Shown in pieces: positions 26,880 through 38,030 of a stretch of 64,000 nt of DNA (position 1 is the first letter of the stretch; every line of letters starts with the position of its first letter). The notes beneath the pieces were generated by a model, which was given only the letters and a program-made list of their open reading frames with translations, was not told the origin of the DNA and made no database searches. Location: assembly GCA_003344405.1 (NCBI GenBank), contig NOWV01000129.1, positions 1-64,000 of the forward strand, written 5' to 3'. Origin of the DNA: Trichoplax sp. H2. Taxonomy: Eukaryota; Placozoa; Uniplacotomia; Trichoplacea. Position numbers and translations under genes: made by a program.

Positions 26880-29800
26880 ATGGGTTGCGGAGAGAGATGT
26901 ATGCTGATTTCATTTTATATCATCACCTTTGGCTTTATGGTAGGTATTTTTTCTTTTACGAAAAGTTATAATAGATTGAAATTTAAAATTTCTATTCCCC
27001 AGTAGTAGTGTTTCTACTATTCAACTTAGAAATAAGTATGTTAATCAGATCCTTCTATCAGACGTAGGCTAGTTGTTCTGGTCGCAATGGAAGGAGATGA
27101 ATAAATTTTGAAGTTTCTGAAATATTAGCTTACAAAATTGTCCTAAAATGCAGCGGGTTAATGGAATAGGTCATAGCTACAACCGAGTAAAAATTAGCGA
27201 TATTAAATGATCTTGAATTCAATTTTAGATTTAATCACGATCGCTATCTTGATTGATTACCCTATATCTGAGATCCATAATAGAGTAGGCTCCTAAGCTA
27301 ACCCATTAAGATTTTAAATATTTGACCACTATTAATGAATAGATTGTACAGAAGATAAGGCAGTTTAAAATCGATTAAAACTTAAACATACCAGCTAAAG
27401 ATATTCTTATCGCAACTCCTATTCATTTTTATCTGCTAAGTATCGAGAACATATGGTTAATCTTGGAATGGATAATTAAGTTAGAGCGTAGATTTTCTAC
27501 TTGTTTTAGGCGTTTAATGCCCTTAGTTTTTTCTGATGTAGACAATACGTTTGCAATAATTTCTACTTTCTCACCGTCTTTCTCTGCTTAATCGGCTATG
27601 CTTCCATCTAATTCTAAAAAAAATTGATTATGGGCTGATATTAGTTTACAATAAGTACCGGTATAAGTTCTACTTGAAAATATTTCTGTGCCTGTGGGTA
27701 GACGATAAACTAAGCTACGGTGCTTAGCAATTTAAAGTAATTTAAGAGAAATGCGGTGAGATCTTGGCATGTTTGCAGTAGAATATCTTAATGTGGTCTT
27801 TATGGATAAATTTTAGGATAATAATCATTACCTATAGTATCCTGTTTACTTTCATCTAAAAATGACATAAATGGAAAATAATGTTGACATGAAAATTACC
27901 AATTAACGTAATTTACGAGAAATAAGGCGAGACCTTTGCTTGTTTGCAGTAGAATATCAGCTGGATATCTTTAGAAATATAGCCTTTATGGATATATTTT
28001 ATGATAATAGCTATTCCTGTATTCTTTCATAGAAGAGTGAAATAAATACAAGATAGCATTAATGTGAAGATTACTATTTGATTTGATATAATCGTAAGGT
28101 CCTTGGAGCAGCTTTACTTGGGCTGGGTATTTATATTCGGACTAATGGAAATGGTTTAGATATTGTTGTCGATACATCATGGCATACTGCAGCATATCTC
28201 ATGATCGCAATTGGCGTAATGGTCTTCTTAATTTCACTACTGGGATGTTTAGGAGCAGTAAGGAAGAGCACATGTCTACTTGGCACTGTAAGTTAAGCCA
28301 ACATGTAATATTTCTACATCGATTCCTATTTTTCCATTTCTCTGTTTTCTGTTTTCCTTTTGCATTGAACCAGTTGATATCTAGATGCATGATTTTATTT
28401 TTGAAACTACCAAACTGCATCCTTGATGAATTAAACAGTGTGTAAAGTTTATTAAAATAGTCATCAAAATGCGATTTCTATTTCATTTTCGAATCTATAG
28501 AGGTTGTAAGCTTTAATGTTATTTTACTTAGCATTACAAATTATGTACTAGTAGTGAAATAAATGCATAAGATAGTACTGAAAAGTAACGAGTTCTCAGT
28601 AAGGTGCATATTATTTTTAGCTATAGAGAAAACAGACAAGTACGCAAGAGAAAATAACAGTTCATATTTACCTACAGAATTCATGATTCTACGGTATTTG
28701 TCGAATATCGTTGTCGATAAAACTAATCTAACAGAGGGATTTTGCTCATGAATTAGAAAGTATTTAACGTTCATATCAAGAATTACTATCGTGTAGCCAA
28801 GAGAGAAAACAATGCAAATGTTATTCGTTAGCATATGAAATATGACTTCTATTTTTACGTTATGGATTAATTATTTTGTGTTTTGATTACTGAAACAACT
28901 TCGAAATAGTAAAGTGATCGATGTTTAATAAGAGGAATAATGATGATTACAATCCCGATATAATCGTCATTTCTAATTCTAACTTCAGCTGATTCAATGA
29001 GGATAATTCATGGGTTTAACTAATTTAACAGCTTACTAGAGTAAAGTTTTGCACGAAATAATTGTTCCATATCCTTTTTTACTCCTTATATGCGTAGTAT
29101 CTTAGCTGTATGATTGCTATATTCATCGTGGAATTAGCAGGAGCCATTTATGCTGGTATTAATCGCACTGCAGTAAGTATCTTTCTCTTTCTAGCTGCAA
29201 AGCATATACAAAATATACGCTGATATTTGCATGCGATTGTTTTATCGTTAATTGCTAGAAATACTATTTTTTATAAAATAAAGGTTGAAAGTACCATCAG
29301 AAATAAATTTAGCACGGAAGTTAAAGATTCATACGGACAACCTCAAAAAAATGCTATTACAACAGGAATCGATCAAATCCAAACACTGGTAAATATGGAA
29401 TGATAAATCTATCCGTTCTAGAACTTTGAGATAGAATTTTGCTATCTACGAATTGATTTATGGTTAATTTTGTTAATCCGATTGTATCTTCAATTTCTCT
29501 CTATCACTGCTATTATAATAGTTCCAATGCTGTGGAATAGATTCGCCTTTTAACTGGACCAATTCGAAATGGTCGAACAGCAAGCCAGTAGGGAATTATG
29601 GTCCTCCCGTTCCAGATTCTTGCTGTAAAATGGAAATGCCAAACTGTGGTACTAATCCAGCTAATCATTATAATGAAACCATATTCACAGAAGCAATCTA
29701 TCAACAGGTTAGAATTACTGTACCACAATGCAATCATGAGGCCTCTTTTAACTATAAATCGTGCATTCTCTTTTTTTAACATATCAGATGAAACGTTAAT

Positions 29801-30764
29801 ATTGATCGAGAGTAAAAATTGTAAATTAATCACTCTATTCTATTGATCTGTTCGATATCTTACATTACAGGGGTGCTATATCAAAATTCGCGATTTAATC
29901 TCTAATAATATAGCCATCGCAATCGCTATTTTAGCAACATTTGGCTGCCTGCAGGTTAATTTTAGATTGCATGTGTTTATGATTGCCATTTTTTCTTATT
30001 TTAATCCTAAATCGATCCTTTAGTTTCGTTATATACAGTTAAGTGACTGAAATTGCTAATGATAATTATTCGGTTATCTACGAGCATAGTTACGCTTACT
30101 TTTGATTTTATGGGCATAATCATAATATTTGCATATAGCTCAAAGGTTTAGCCTATCGCTCTGGTGTGTAGTTGCTCGACTAATTGCTAATACATCAAAC
30201 CTTGCCTAACAGGCTTAATTCACCGACATAAAATTAGAGGATCCAACTGTTAATTATAGCTCGATTATCTATGAGCAAAGCTACTCTTACTTTAGTTTAC
30301 CAATATAATTTTTTTAAGCCTGCCTGATAGGCGTGATTTACATACACAAAGTTAAAGGATCCAACTGTTAACGACGTCTAGATTATATAAATATCGGAGC
30401 TATTCTTACTTTAGTTTATGAGCATGCTTAAGCTACACAAAGCTCAAGAATCTAACTGCTAACGATAGCTCGAATATTTGTTAACAGAGCTGCTCTTACT
30501 TTAGTTTGTAACCGTGATTATGATAATTACATAAAGTTACATGATTCAACTGTTCATTATAGATAGTTGGCCTCCTAATAGCGAGGTTGCTTTATAGTAC
30601 TCTCGGTTATGAGTATGGTTATGAGATTTAACGGATTTAAAGCTAAATGATTGATCATTGAAATAAAATTGTTCGGCTACCTATTAAGGTGATTACTCTT
30701 ATTTTAGCTGGTAGGCATGGTCATGGCTGCTTGCTTAATACGACATGTGAAGAAAGAAGAGTGA
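26880..30764 (+). CDS. Tetraspanin 4 of cluster (251 aa, 7 exons)
   Basis: Exons: 26880-26939, 28099-28287, 29098-29172, 29284-29388, 29522-29707, 29871-29954, 30708-30764 (TGA), all phase 0, with the same internal lengths as tetraspanins 1 and 2. Start MGCGERCMLISFYIITFGFM has juxtamembrane cysteines typical of palmitoylated tetraspanins. Exon 2 gives the small loop (TNGNGLDIVVDTSWHTAAY) and TM2 (LLGCLGAVRKST-C). TM3 is VELAGAIYAGINR. The large loop has CCG at 146-148, PDSCC with Cys 177-178, Cys 185 and Cys 207. NWT and NET sites may be glycosylated. TM4 ends MVMAACLIRHVKKEE, a basic/acidic tail. Introns 1, 2 and 6 are long (1.16, 0.81 and 0.75 kb). Introns 1 and 6 contain tandem duplications, the latter including copies of the final acceptor site. 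Confidence 0.9.
27728..28078. repeat. Two-copy direct repeat, ~170 bp unit, in tetraspanin 4 intron 1
   Basis: Copies begin near 27734 (GTAATTTAAGAGAAAT) and 27907 (GTAATTTACGAGAAAT). Both continue through TGTTTGCAGTAGAATATC and a TTTATGGATA.ATTTTA segment to an A-rich end. They are clearly diverged by substitutions and small indels. The second copy stops just before the exon 2 acceptor at 28099. Confidence 0.8.
30029..30745. repeat. Decayed tandem array (~95-115 bp unit) spanning the last intron and last exon start of tetraspanin 4
   Basis: Copies are marked by AAAGTTAAAGGATCCAACTG-like starts near 30230, 30350, 30440, 30534 and 30641, with a more diverged one near 30029. Each has a CTACTCTTACTTTAG-like middle. 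In the last copy this middle (TTACTCTTATTTTAG) is the actual acceptor of exon 7 (exon start 30708). Earlier copies therefore hold similar acceptors ending at 30295, 30414 and 30504. Copies differ at many positions, so the duplication is old. Confidence 0.75.
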
Positions 30765-31379
30765 TGTAAGAAGAGCAATGTACTAGCTTTTCAGCCTTGA
30801 GTGATTATATTGTTTGCATACTTTATATATCGCGATCAGGATGATAGAGTAATATTCTATCTTTGCACTTATCATCATGATTAAATTAAGCTATGTTATC
30901 AAGTAATTAATTAGCACAGTTACTAGACTGGTGCTAGTAACAAGTAATGCATAGAAGTGAAAAAGTTTTGTGTGCCTGTACCTTTCTCTGATCGATAACG
31001 TGTACTATCAGTTAAGAATCATAAATGCTGCCGTCTTACTTAAATTTAGACTAGTAACGAGGAATAAACTGACAAGGAGGCTCAATTAAGGCTGCCTTTA
31101 TAATACGTAGGAATTGCTTATTTTGTTTTGTTTTCTTAATTTATGAAAAATAAATGATTATACGCGTAGAGCTAAGTAATTTTACTGTTCGCTATAAAAA
31201 TAGACGTCGTTTTCATAGATTTTTGACATTCTTTGTGCATATAATTTATCTGTAAAATAAATCTATTCTGTTTTCTCCTAACTACTCTCTGATTGTAGTC
31301 TAAATTGCATTTATTCGATTCGTTTGAATTAATAATAGCCCTACTTTAAGTTGTTATCGTCTTACATGCTATTGCAGAT

Positions 31380-31715
31380 GTAGGAATAATGTTGATTAAG
31401 CTAGGAAAATCATAAGTAATCATGATAACTCTATATAAAGTTGTCTACTATATGCTTGTTATTACATATATTCAGATATTATTGGCCGATCAGGCAAATA
31501 CAAGTTATTCTAAAAACGATATCGGGCGATAGCTGTAAGAATCTTTATATTTGTGTTTTACTGAACTTGTTTCAGTAATGATATCGTGATCTTGATTAAG
31601 CGAGAGAAATCATTAGCCATGATAGTCTCTACTTTAAGTTATTAACTACATCCACGCTACTACAAATATTCGGGTGGTATCGGCAGATTGAGGAAATAAA
31701 AGTTATTCTATAAAT
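31380..31715. repeat. Two-copy direct repeat, ~140 bp unit, ~195 bp apart
   Basis: Segments near 31380-31520 and 31575-31715 share TTGATTAAGC, GAAATCAT, CATGATA.CTCTA, a TATTCGG/TATTCAG block, TCGGC/TGGCCGAT and AAGTTATTCTA in the same order. Diverged and non-coding. Confidence 0.65.
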
Positions 31716-31837
31716 GAATATAGAGTGTACAGCTGCAATTGGAACTGTCCAGTTAACAGTAGTAGATAAGTCTATAATAGAGAAACTAGACAAATGCCCA
31801 TCTTAAAGTTTCCGGGAGATAAGTAGAGGATATTCTG

Positions 31838-32240
31838 GATACGTTCTCTGAAATGTAAAATTTTATATTTTCGAAAGATATCCAGAATATCTGGATATTT
31901 AAATTTATACCGTATAAGATGATGATGTTAAAAAGAACTGCGTCTCTTCTAACTACGGAAGAGAGTTCTAATATGATCTTCTGTAATTACTCGTGTAAAA
32001 TTTTATATTTAAGAAGAGATATTCAGAATATCTGCAGGAAAAAAGATCGTTTAAATCCAGCATCTACATTTTAAAAGCCGCAATTGCAAAATTACTGGAT
32101 ATATATAACAGATATCCAATAAGAAGATTAATTGATATTTAAATTTATACCGGTACCGTATAAGATGATGATATTATGAAGAAATGTATATCTTATAACT
32201 GGCGAAGAGAGTTCTAATATGATCTTACGTTATTAATCAT
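31838..32240. repeat. Two-copy direct repeat, ~150 bp unit, rich in GATATCC
   Basis: Segments at about 31838-31985 and 32096-32240 share GATATTTAAATTTATACC, CGTATAAGATGATGAT, a CTAACTACGGAAGAGAG-like block and TTCTAATATGATCTT. GATATCC/TCTGGATAT inverted pairs around 31880-31905 and 32030-32120 could form small hairpins. Non-coding. Confidence 0.7.
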
Positions 32241-33989
32241 GATTAGTCTGGTATCTTAAATATCGTCTTGATTACGATATCATAGAAACTCACAAAAATC
32301 CGCAATATAGGTACCATATGAAAGGCCATTTAATCTCAAGGATCTATTGCTATTACATATATTTTTTCTGTAAACTGTTTAGATTACTGTCATGATAAAA
32401 TTTAAGCTTAGACTTAGAAATGAAATTAGTTTACATAGTTAAAGATGAACAAGTAATCATCAATTTAAAGTTATACCAATACAAAAGAATGCAAAGTAAT
32501 ATTTAAATGGAAGGATGAATGAAGGTATTGGCTATTTTAGTAAATAGGACAAAATATGAATAATTTAAGCACTTCATCTACATATTGAACTGACGAAATG
32601 GGTTGCGAATAAGTTACTATAGTTTATGTCCTTATTAAGTGAATATGGGTGAATTAATAGCTGTACAATATTATTGCATTCTTTATCCAGAATAAAATAA
32701 ACGATAAGAAACTTTCAAAAACAGCTACAGAAACATCTATACCCAAGAATAGAGCAACGTGACCTTGCTAAAAGCAAAGCGTCGCATCAGTCAAAGTTGG
32801 TAGTTAGTTAATGATACACAAATTATTGTTTCCATAAATTTGAAAGCTGTGTTGGATTCCTTTTGTGTCATAATATACTACGATTATCTGTAGTTCTTAA
32901 AACATTTCTGTACTGTAAACTTCTTATAATTCATGTAGCATCTAAATAAATATTTCTAAATTAAATATGCCTAATATAGGTTACACAATTTTACTGCTTG
33001 TAGTTGTCTCACTAGAAAATCTGATAGCACACCATAGAATAAGGCAACAGATACTGGTTATAGTACGTTAGTAATGGCTAGATTCATTTGTTCAAGAGAG
33101 TGCAGATAACAGATAGGCATTACATTTGTATGTGGATAGTTTATAAGCAATAAACCTGAAAGTTAGCTATCAATTTATTATGGCTAGAACACGTTCTAAT
33201 GTCGAATGTAAGTGTTTGAATCTATTCTTCTACTAATATAAAGCTTTCAAGATGTAATAAAAGCAATGTATCTATGGGCTAGATTTGGCGGAAAATCTAC
33301 CTTAATTCAGCCAGAATAAAATTGCACATAGACTATGAAAGAAGTCAGAAATAATCTACAGTTTCATAAATATTATGTTAAACTGAATTGCTACTCCTGT
33401 AACTAAGTTATCAAATTGCTCAGTAAGCTTGGTATGGCCGACTTATTTTTACAAATCAATAAACAGACGAATACGTTAATAGCACGATATCGTATTTAAA
33501 GAATAATAGAATATTGAACATGTCTTTATACACGGTTGTTCAGAAACAACAAATTGCTTTGAAGATGGATATTAAATTGCTCTACAATTCTTGAAATGAA
33601 TACTTAACATGGGAGACATCCACGGTTTTTAATTTTAATTTTAGCTTCAACATCTTGACCGCCCTTTACCGAAAGCTTGACTTTGGTGTACGCAGATTGT
33701 CGGTGAAACTCGCGACATAGGCAACAACTAAATATAATTCCCAATATCTACAATAAAATGAAGTGACATTATACTCGTATATATTTTCAAATATCTTGCT
33801 TACGTATTTATGCTTAAATAGGGTAATTTATCGACTTAATACAGTAATCGCTGTAATAGCATCGTATTTATTTATAAATTATAATATTTATGCAATGAGA
33901 TGATTATTCATCTATTGGCCTATAATTCATAACAAAATATAACAGAACTGTTAAAGTACAGGTTACGCTATATTTCCATTATGTAATAT

Positions 33990-35924
33990 TTATTCAATAA
34001 CACTGAAAATTAAATTTACACCGATACAAATTGGTGCTATGAAAGTTCCAATCGTTAATTGTAAGGTAAATATACGTACTAATTGTTACTATATATTTTT
34101 ATCACCAATTGCCATGGAGTAGGCTATATGTGGAGCTAATCTGTTTCGATTGCAACATATCTATACATAATAACTAGATTTTATATCTGAAGAATAGCCC
34201 TAATTTAATGCTAACCTGCAAAAGGGCTACAGCCAAAGAAATACCACCTATTGCTAATAAATTTCGCTTGCTATAATCAATAAATTTTGTCAGGCATCCC
34301 TGAAAAATTAAAGAAAAGCAGTCGGATATCGTTAAGTAGGTTACCAAAGATTGGAAGTAGCCGTTTGCTCTTAAACATGGCTAAAGAACTATTTTAGTAT
34401 CACAAAGCTATCAAGATTATCAAAAAAGATTCGTTAAACTTAATAAGTACTAGAAATTGACGAGATTTCAGTCTTGCAATATAAGCATATGCATTTATTA
34501 TGGGATACTTACTGTATTATAGATATTAGTAATATTGCCTTGTTTGCCGCAATTTTTAGCCATACTAACACAGCATGAATCTGGAACAATCGGCTTTCCA
34601 TTGGCGAAGGAACTGTTATACCAAGAAGCAATAGTAGTTGCTCCACAACAGTGAAACTGTCCATGCAAGAAAATAAAATGAATTTGATCAAAAAACTATG
34701 TCAGTTTATAGATTAACTGATTCGGATAAAAGAGAATCTATATAGAATAATCAAATTACCTTTTGCTGAACCTCATTGACTGTTGTTATGGTTGCGTTGT
34801 GGCCGTTACCATAATCACTCATGACTTGACTTATAAATCGAGTAGCATAGTTTCGAACAGTGTCACGATAGACATAACCAATAATTCCAGCAGTAATTTC
34901 GATGGCAGTAATAATGGCAAGGATAACCGTGTACTAGATTAAAGGTTTAATTAAAGACGAGAAAATTATTAAGATATCGCTTTGTAAGTATCTCGAACTG
35001 CAAAGACTGATTCAGATATGGATTTAAGCTTCACTAGTAGTTGATTCATATTTGATCAATATTATATTGATTGCTACCCCTATTCATATTTTGATTTTCA
35101 TAAACAAGAAATCCTCAATACTTTCAAACAAGGATCAAATGTATATTAGCCTAGTATTGAAATTTAAAATCATTTCATTCGAACTGAATTATTTCTAGTA
35201 GTTTCTACAATTGTTTATATGATCATGTTTAGTTTACTGCGGTTTAAAATAACTTCAGATGTTAGTTAGAATAATTACCGCAATAAATGTTGGATATACA
35301 TTTCAGAACAGAAGAGTATTAAATTTCAAGTGATATCGAGTAGAAAGAGGAACTTATAAGTATGATAGTTAGGTAATGTGATGTATTGGTAATTCAAAAG
35401 TTTGTAAAATACAAAATAAAAAATAGCTGATAAGTGAAGAATTTGAATTGACAAATAATTATCTTAGCTAATCTACAGATGCTAATTTGTGCAATCACCG
35501 CAGTAAATGTTGGATATCAATTTAAGAACAGAATAGTAATAAATTTCAGGAGATATCGATTGTAAGTAGGAATTTAAAAGTATGATAGTAGGGTAATATG
35601 ATGCAATAGCATTTTAAAAGTTTGTAAATAAATAATAATAAAATGTCTGATACATGGGAAGTTAAATTGATAAGTCATAACCAAAGCTAGTCTAGTATTA
35701 TTGAAAAAGTTGTACTAACTCATATAATGCCTTACCAGTAGCAGTACACATGTATTGCCTGCCCAAGCTCCACAGCATCCAAGCCCAGCGATAACAATGA
35801 TTAGACAACCGGCAGCTACTGCTACAGCAATTCCTCCTTTCAATGTACTATCGCTAAAGGCTGGTAATTGGTTATACTGCAATAGTGCATAAATTCCTAC
35901 TGCCATAATCGCGATACCAATTGC
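33990..35924 (-). CDS. Tetraspanin 5 of cluster (divergent; first exon not found)
   Basis: Read on the minus strand: exon 35924-35736 (189 nt; rest of TM1, small loop, TM2 with GLGCCGAWAGNTC), exon 34933-34760 (174 nt; TM3 EITAGIIGYVYR plus start of large loop), exon 34656-34513 (144 nt; HCCG, PDSCC, KNC), exon 34299-34216 (84 nt; GC then TM4 LLAIGGISLAVALL), and a probable last exon 34058-33990 (LTIGTFIAPICIG, ending IE and TAA). All four loop cysteine motifs are present, so this is a true tetraspanin. The second exon corresponds to fused exons 3 and 4 of the plus-strand copies, and the loop exon is shorter by 42 nt. The expected acceptor before the last exon reads AA instead of AG. The exon with the start codon could not be identified above 35924; long first introns are usual in this cluster. 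Confidence 0.8.
35271..35700. repeat. Two-copy direct repeat, 220 bp offset, in tetraspanin 5 intron
   Basis: Copies from 35271 and 35491 share ATTACCGCAATAAATG / ATCACCGCAGTAAATG, GTTGGATAT, a TTCAGAACAGAA-like block, GATATCGA, AGTATGATAGT, AAGTTTGTAAA and an AAATTGATAA-like end. Diverged by substitutions. They lie in the intron after exon 35924-35736. Confidence 0.8.
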
Positions 35925-37124
35925 CTGTATACGTGGATAAAGGTAAAATCGTGTTATATATGATAAAGTCGAAAGAAAAGCGATAAATTAGGTTAATGAA
36001 TAAAACTTTGTATGTGCGTTAATCCTTAGAGAGTAACACAAATTTCTATATTTTTTAATCCGATACAATATCTTCGAACGATTACATAAGTATTTTCTAC
36101 TACTAGTATTGAAAACTAGATAGTACGGGTACTTATAGTACTTCTTCATTACTAATAAAGGAAATATCACAGAGTATGTTAATTAAAAGATAATAAAATG
36201 CTATGAAATGATAGTAGTTTGTGAAAGTAAGTTTACAGCTAAATTGATATAGACTAAAATGTGACATTTTCTTATACTGCTTGTAAAGCAAATTGTTTAT
36301 AAATATCTATAATATTAGCCTAAACTTATGCTATGACAAAAAGTCATATGTTAAAAGATGAAACGTGTTTGTTTATTACCGTAAATATCAAATTTAAACA
36401 CCAAAATATGATACGAATACATTGGTATCCAGAACGAAGATGCATTCTTGATTCAGTTGAAGGTTATTGGAGGATACAATAATAACTTGCTATAAATGGG
36501 TTAATGTTGATTTAAGTAGCGTAGTAGAATAAAATTCGGGTTTCTATGGACTAGTTACGACTTTTATCCTTCCCGTTTTATCGACTAGGCTACAAAAGTT
36601 GAATTGTAAATAACAAAATCGTCGACTGCCTATCGATAAACTTGGAAAGTAGGGAAGAAAATATTATAGAAAATTGTCTTAGCTAGATAGCCTGATGAAA
36701 CACATGTAGACAGCAGTGTATCGAATTTTATATTAGAAGGCAACGCAAAATATCAGCTTAATTCTATCAGCAACTTAGGCATATCAAATAGATCAACTTT
36801 GGATTGATTGGGCTTGCTATTATCGAGAAAAAGGATAGGCATCAATCATGCTATAGACAAGTAAGTGACGTTGCTACTTTCATCAATAGTAAACTAGTCA
36901 TTAGACTGACGTAAGAATTAATATCCAAATAGACAAAAAGGATAGCAGTATTGCCAGAATAAAATGAAGAAAGGGTAGCTATGATTAGGTTAGAGTAGTC
37001 AGATTGACTAAAAAATTGCTATGGTAACCAGATGCCACGTGACGATGACGACACGCTACGTATTAAAGTAGGTCTAATTAACAGTTTATAGATCAGCTGG
37101 CTGCAATTATTATCGATTAGTACC

Positions 37125-37150
<26 letters not shown>
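37125..37150. repeat. (TA)13 microsatellite
   Basis: Uninterrupted TA dinucleotide run of 26 bp followed by CATAT. Simple repeat; likely length-polymorphic. Confidence 0.95.
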
Positions 37151-37155
<5 letters not shown>

Positions 37156-37304
37156 TTCAATTTTAACTGAATTAACACTTATAATGGATTAAAATCATAT
37201 TATTGGAATGTGAATAAAAACTCTTCATGCTTAATTGAATGTCCACTGAACGCCAATTAATTAATCGACTAAAATTTTTATTTTCGCTGTAATAGTTACA
37301 GCTA

Positions 37305-38030
37305 ACAAGTGAATAATGGAAGGGAATGAATTAAATAGAAAAATGGAACAGATTTGTTGATCTACGAGGCATCTATCTTCAAAGTGGAATAATTGGGCGA
37401 CAATGAAAAGTATACTATTGATCTACAGAAATTTTATTTTCGCTATTATAGCGTCGCGAAGTGACTTACACTATCTAATGCTTATCTTATTTCGTTAGAT
37501 GGCATAATTTGGTATTTATCGAAACTACCGTTATCTATTATGTTATACGTTCTTTTATAAATAAATGTATACTGTAGTCTAAAATATTAAGTAAGTACTA
37601 ATAACGAATGTTTACGAAAATTGACTATAAATTGACTAGTTTTTCAATAGAGTTTGGGTTAAGTTTTGTCTAAAGAGAGAGTTATAGTTTTCAGCAATAG
37701 TTCTACTTTTCGTCGTTTTGACAAATTTACATTTTTAACAAATGGTCATTGCTAACAAGTGAATGATAGAAGAGAAAGGATAAAATAAATAAAATTGAAC
37801 AGATTTGTGGACCTATGAGACTTCCGAGTATATCCTAAAAGGGGATGAATCTGACAAAAGTGAGAAGAGTACTATTAATCTGCAGAAAATTTATTTTCGA
37901 AGTAGTGGTTATTACTAACAAGTGAATGATGGAAGGGAATGGATAAAATAAATTGAAAAGATCTGTTGACCTACCAGACATAAACCTAATAGTGGATTAA
38001 TCTAGCGAAAGTGAAAAGTGTATGAAACTG
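37305..38030. repeat. Three copies of a ~150 bp repeat (CTAACAAGTGAATGATGGAA family)
   Basis: Copies begin near 37302, 37752 and 37915. Each starts with AACAAGTGAAT, then GGAAGGGAATG- or AGAGAAAGGAT-like, AAATAAAATGGAACAG-like, TTGTTGACCTAC, and an AAAGTGAAAAGTATACT end. Two copies continue into AATCTGCAGAAA.TTTATTTTCG. Diverged and non-coding. Confidence 0.7.

Larger units (their letters stand above)
30765..33989. other. Spacer between the two convergent halves of the tetraspanin cluster
   Basis: No gene found. It separates the plus-strand genes from the minus-strand ones and must hold both 3' UTRs. It contains two pairs of old direct duplications, listed separately. Remaining sequence is AT-rich with no exon-like frame. 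Confidence 0.45.

Noticed and set aside
34081-34215. Alternative last exons for tetraspanin 5 after AG sites
   Set aside because: They read short polar peptides and would leave TM4 incomplete, unlike the frame at 34058-33990.
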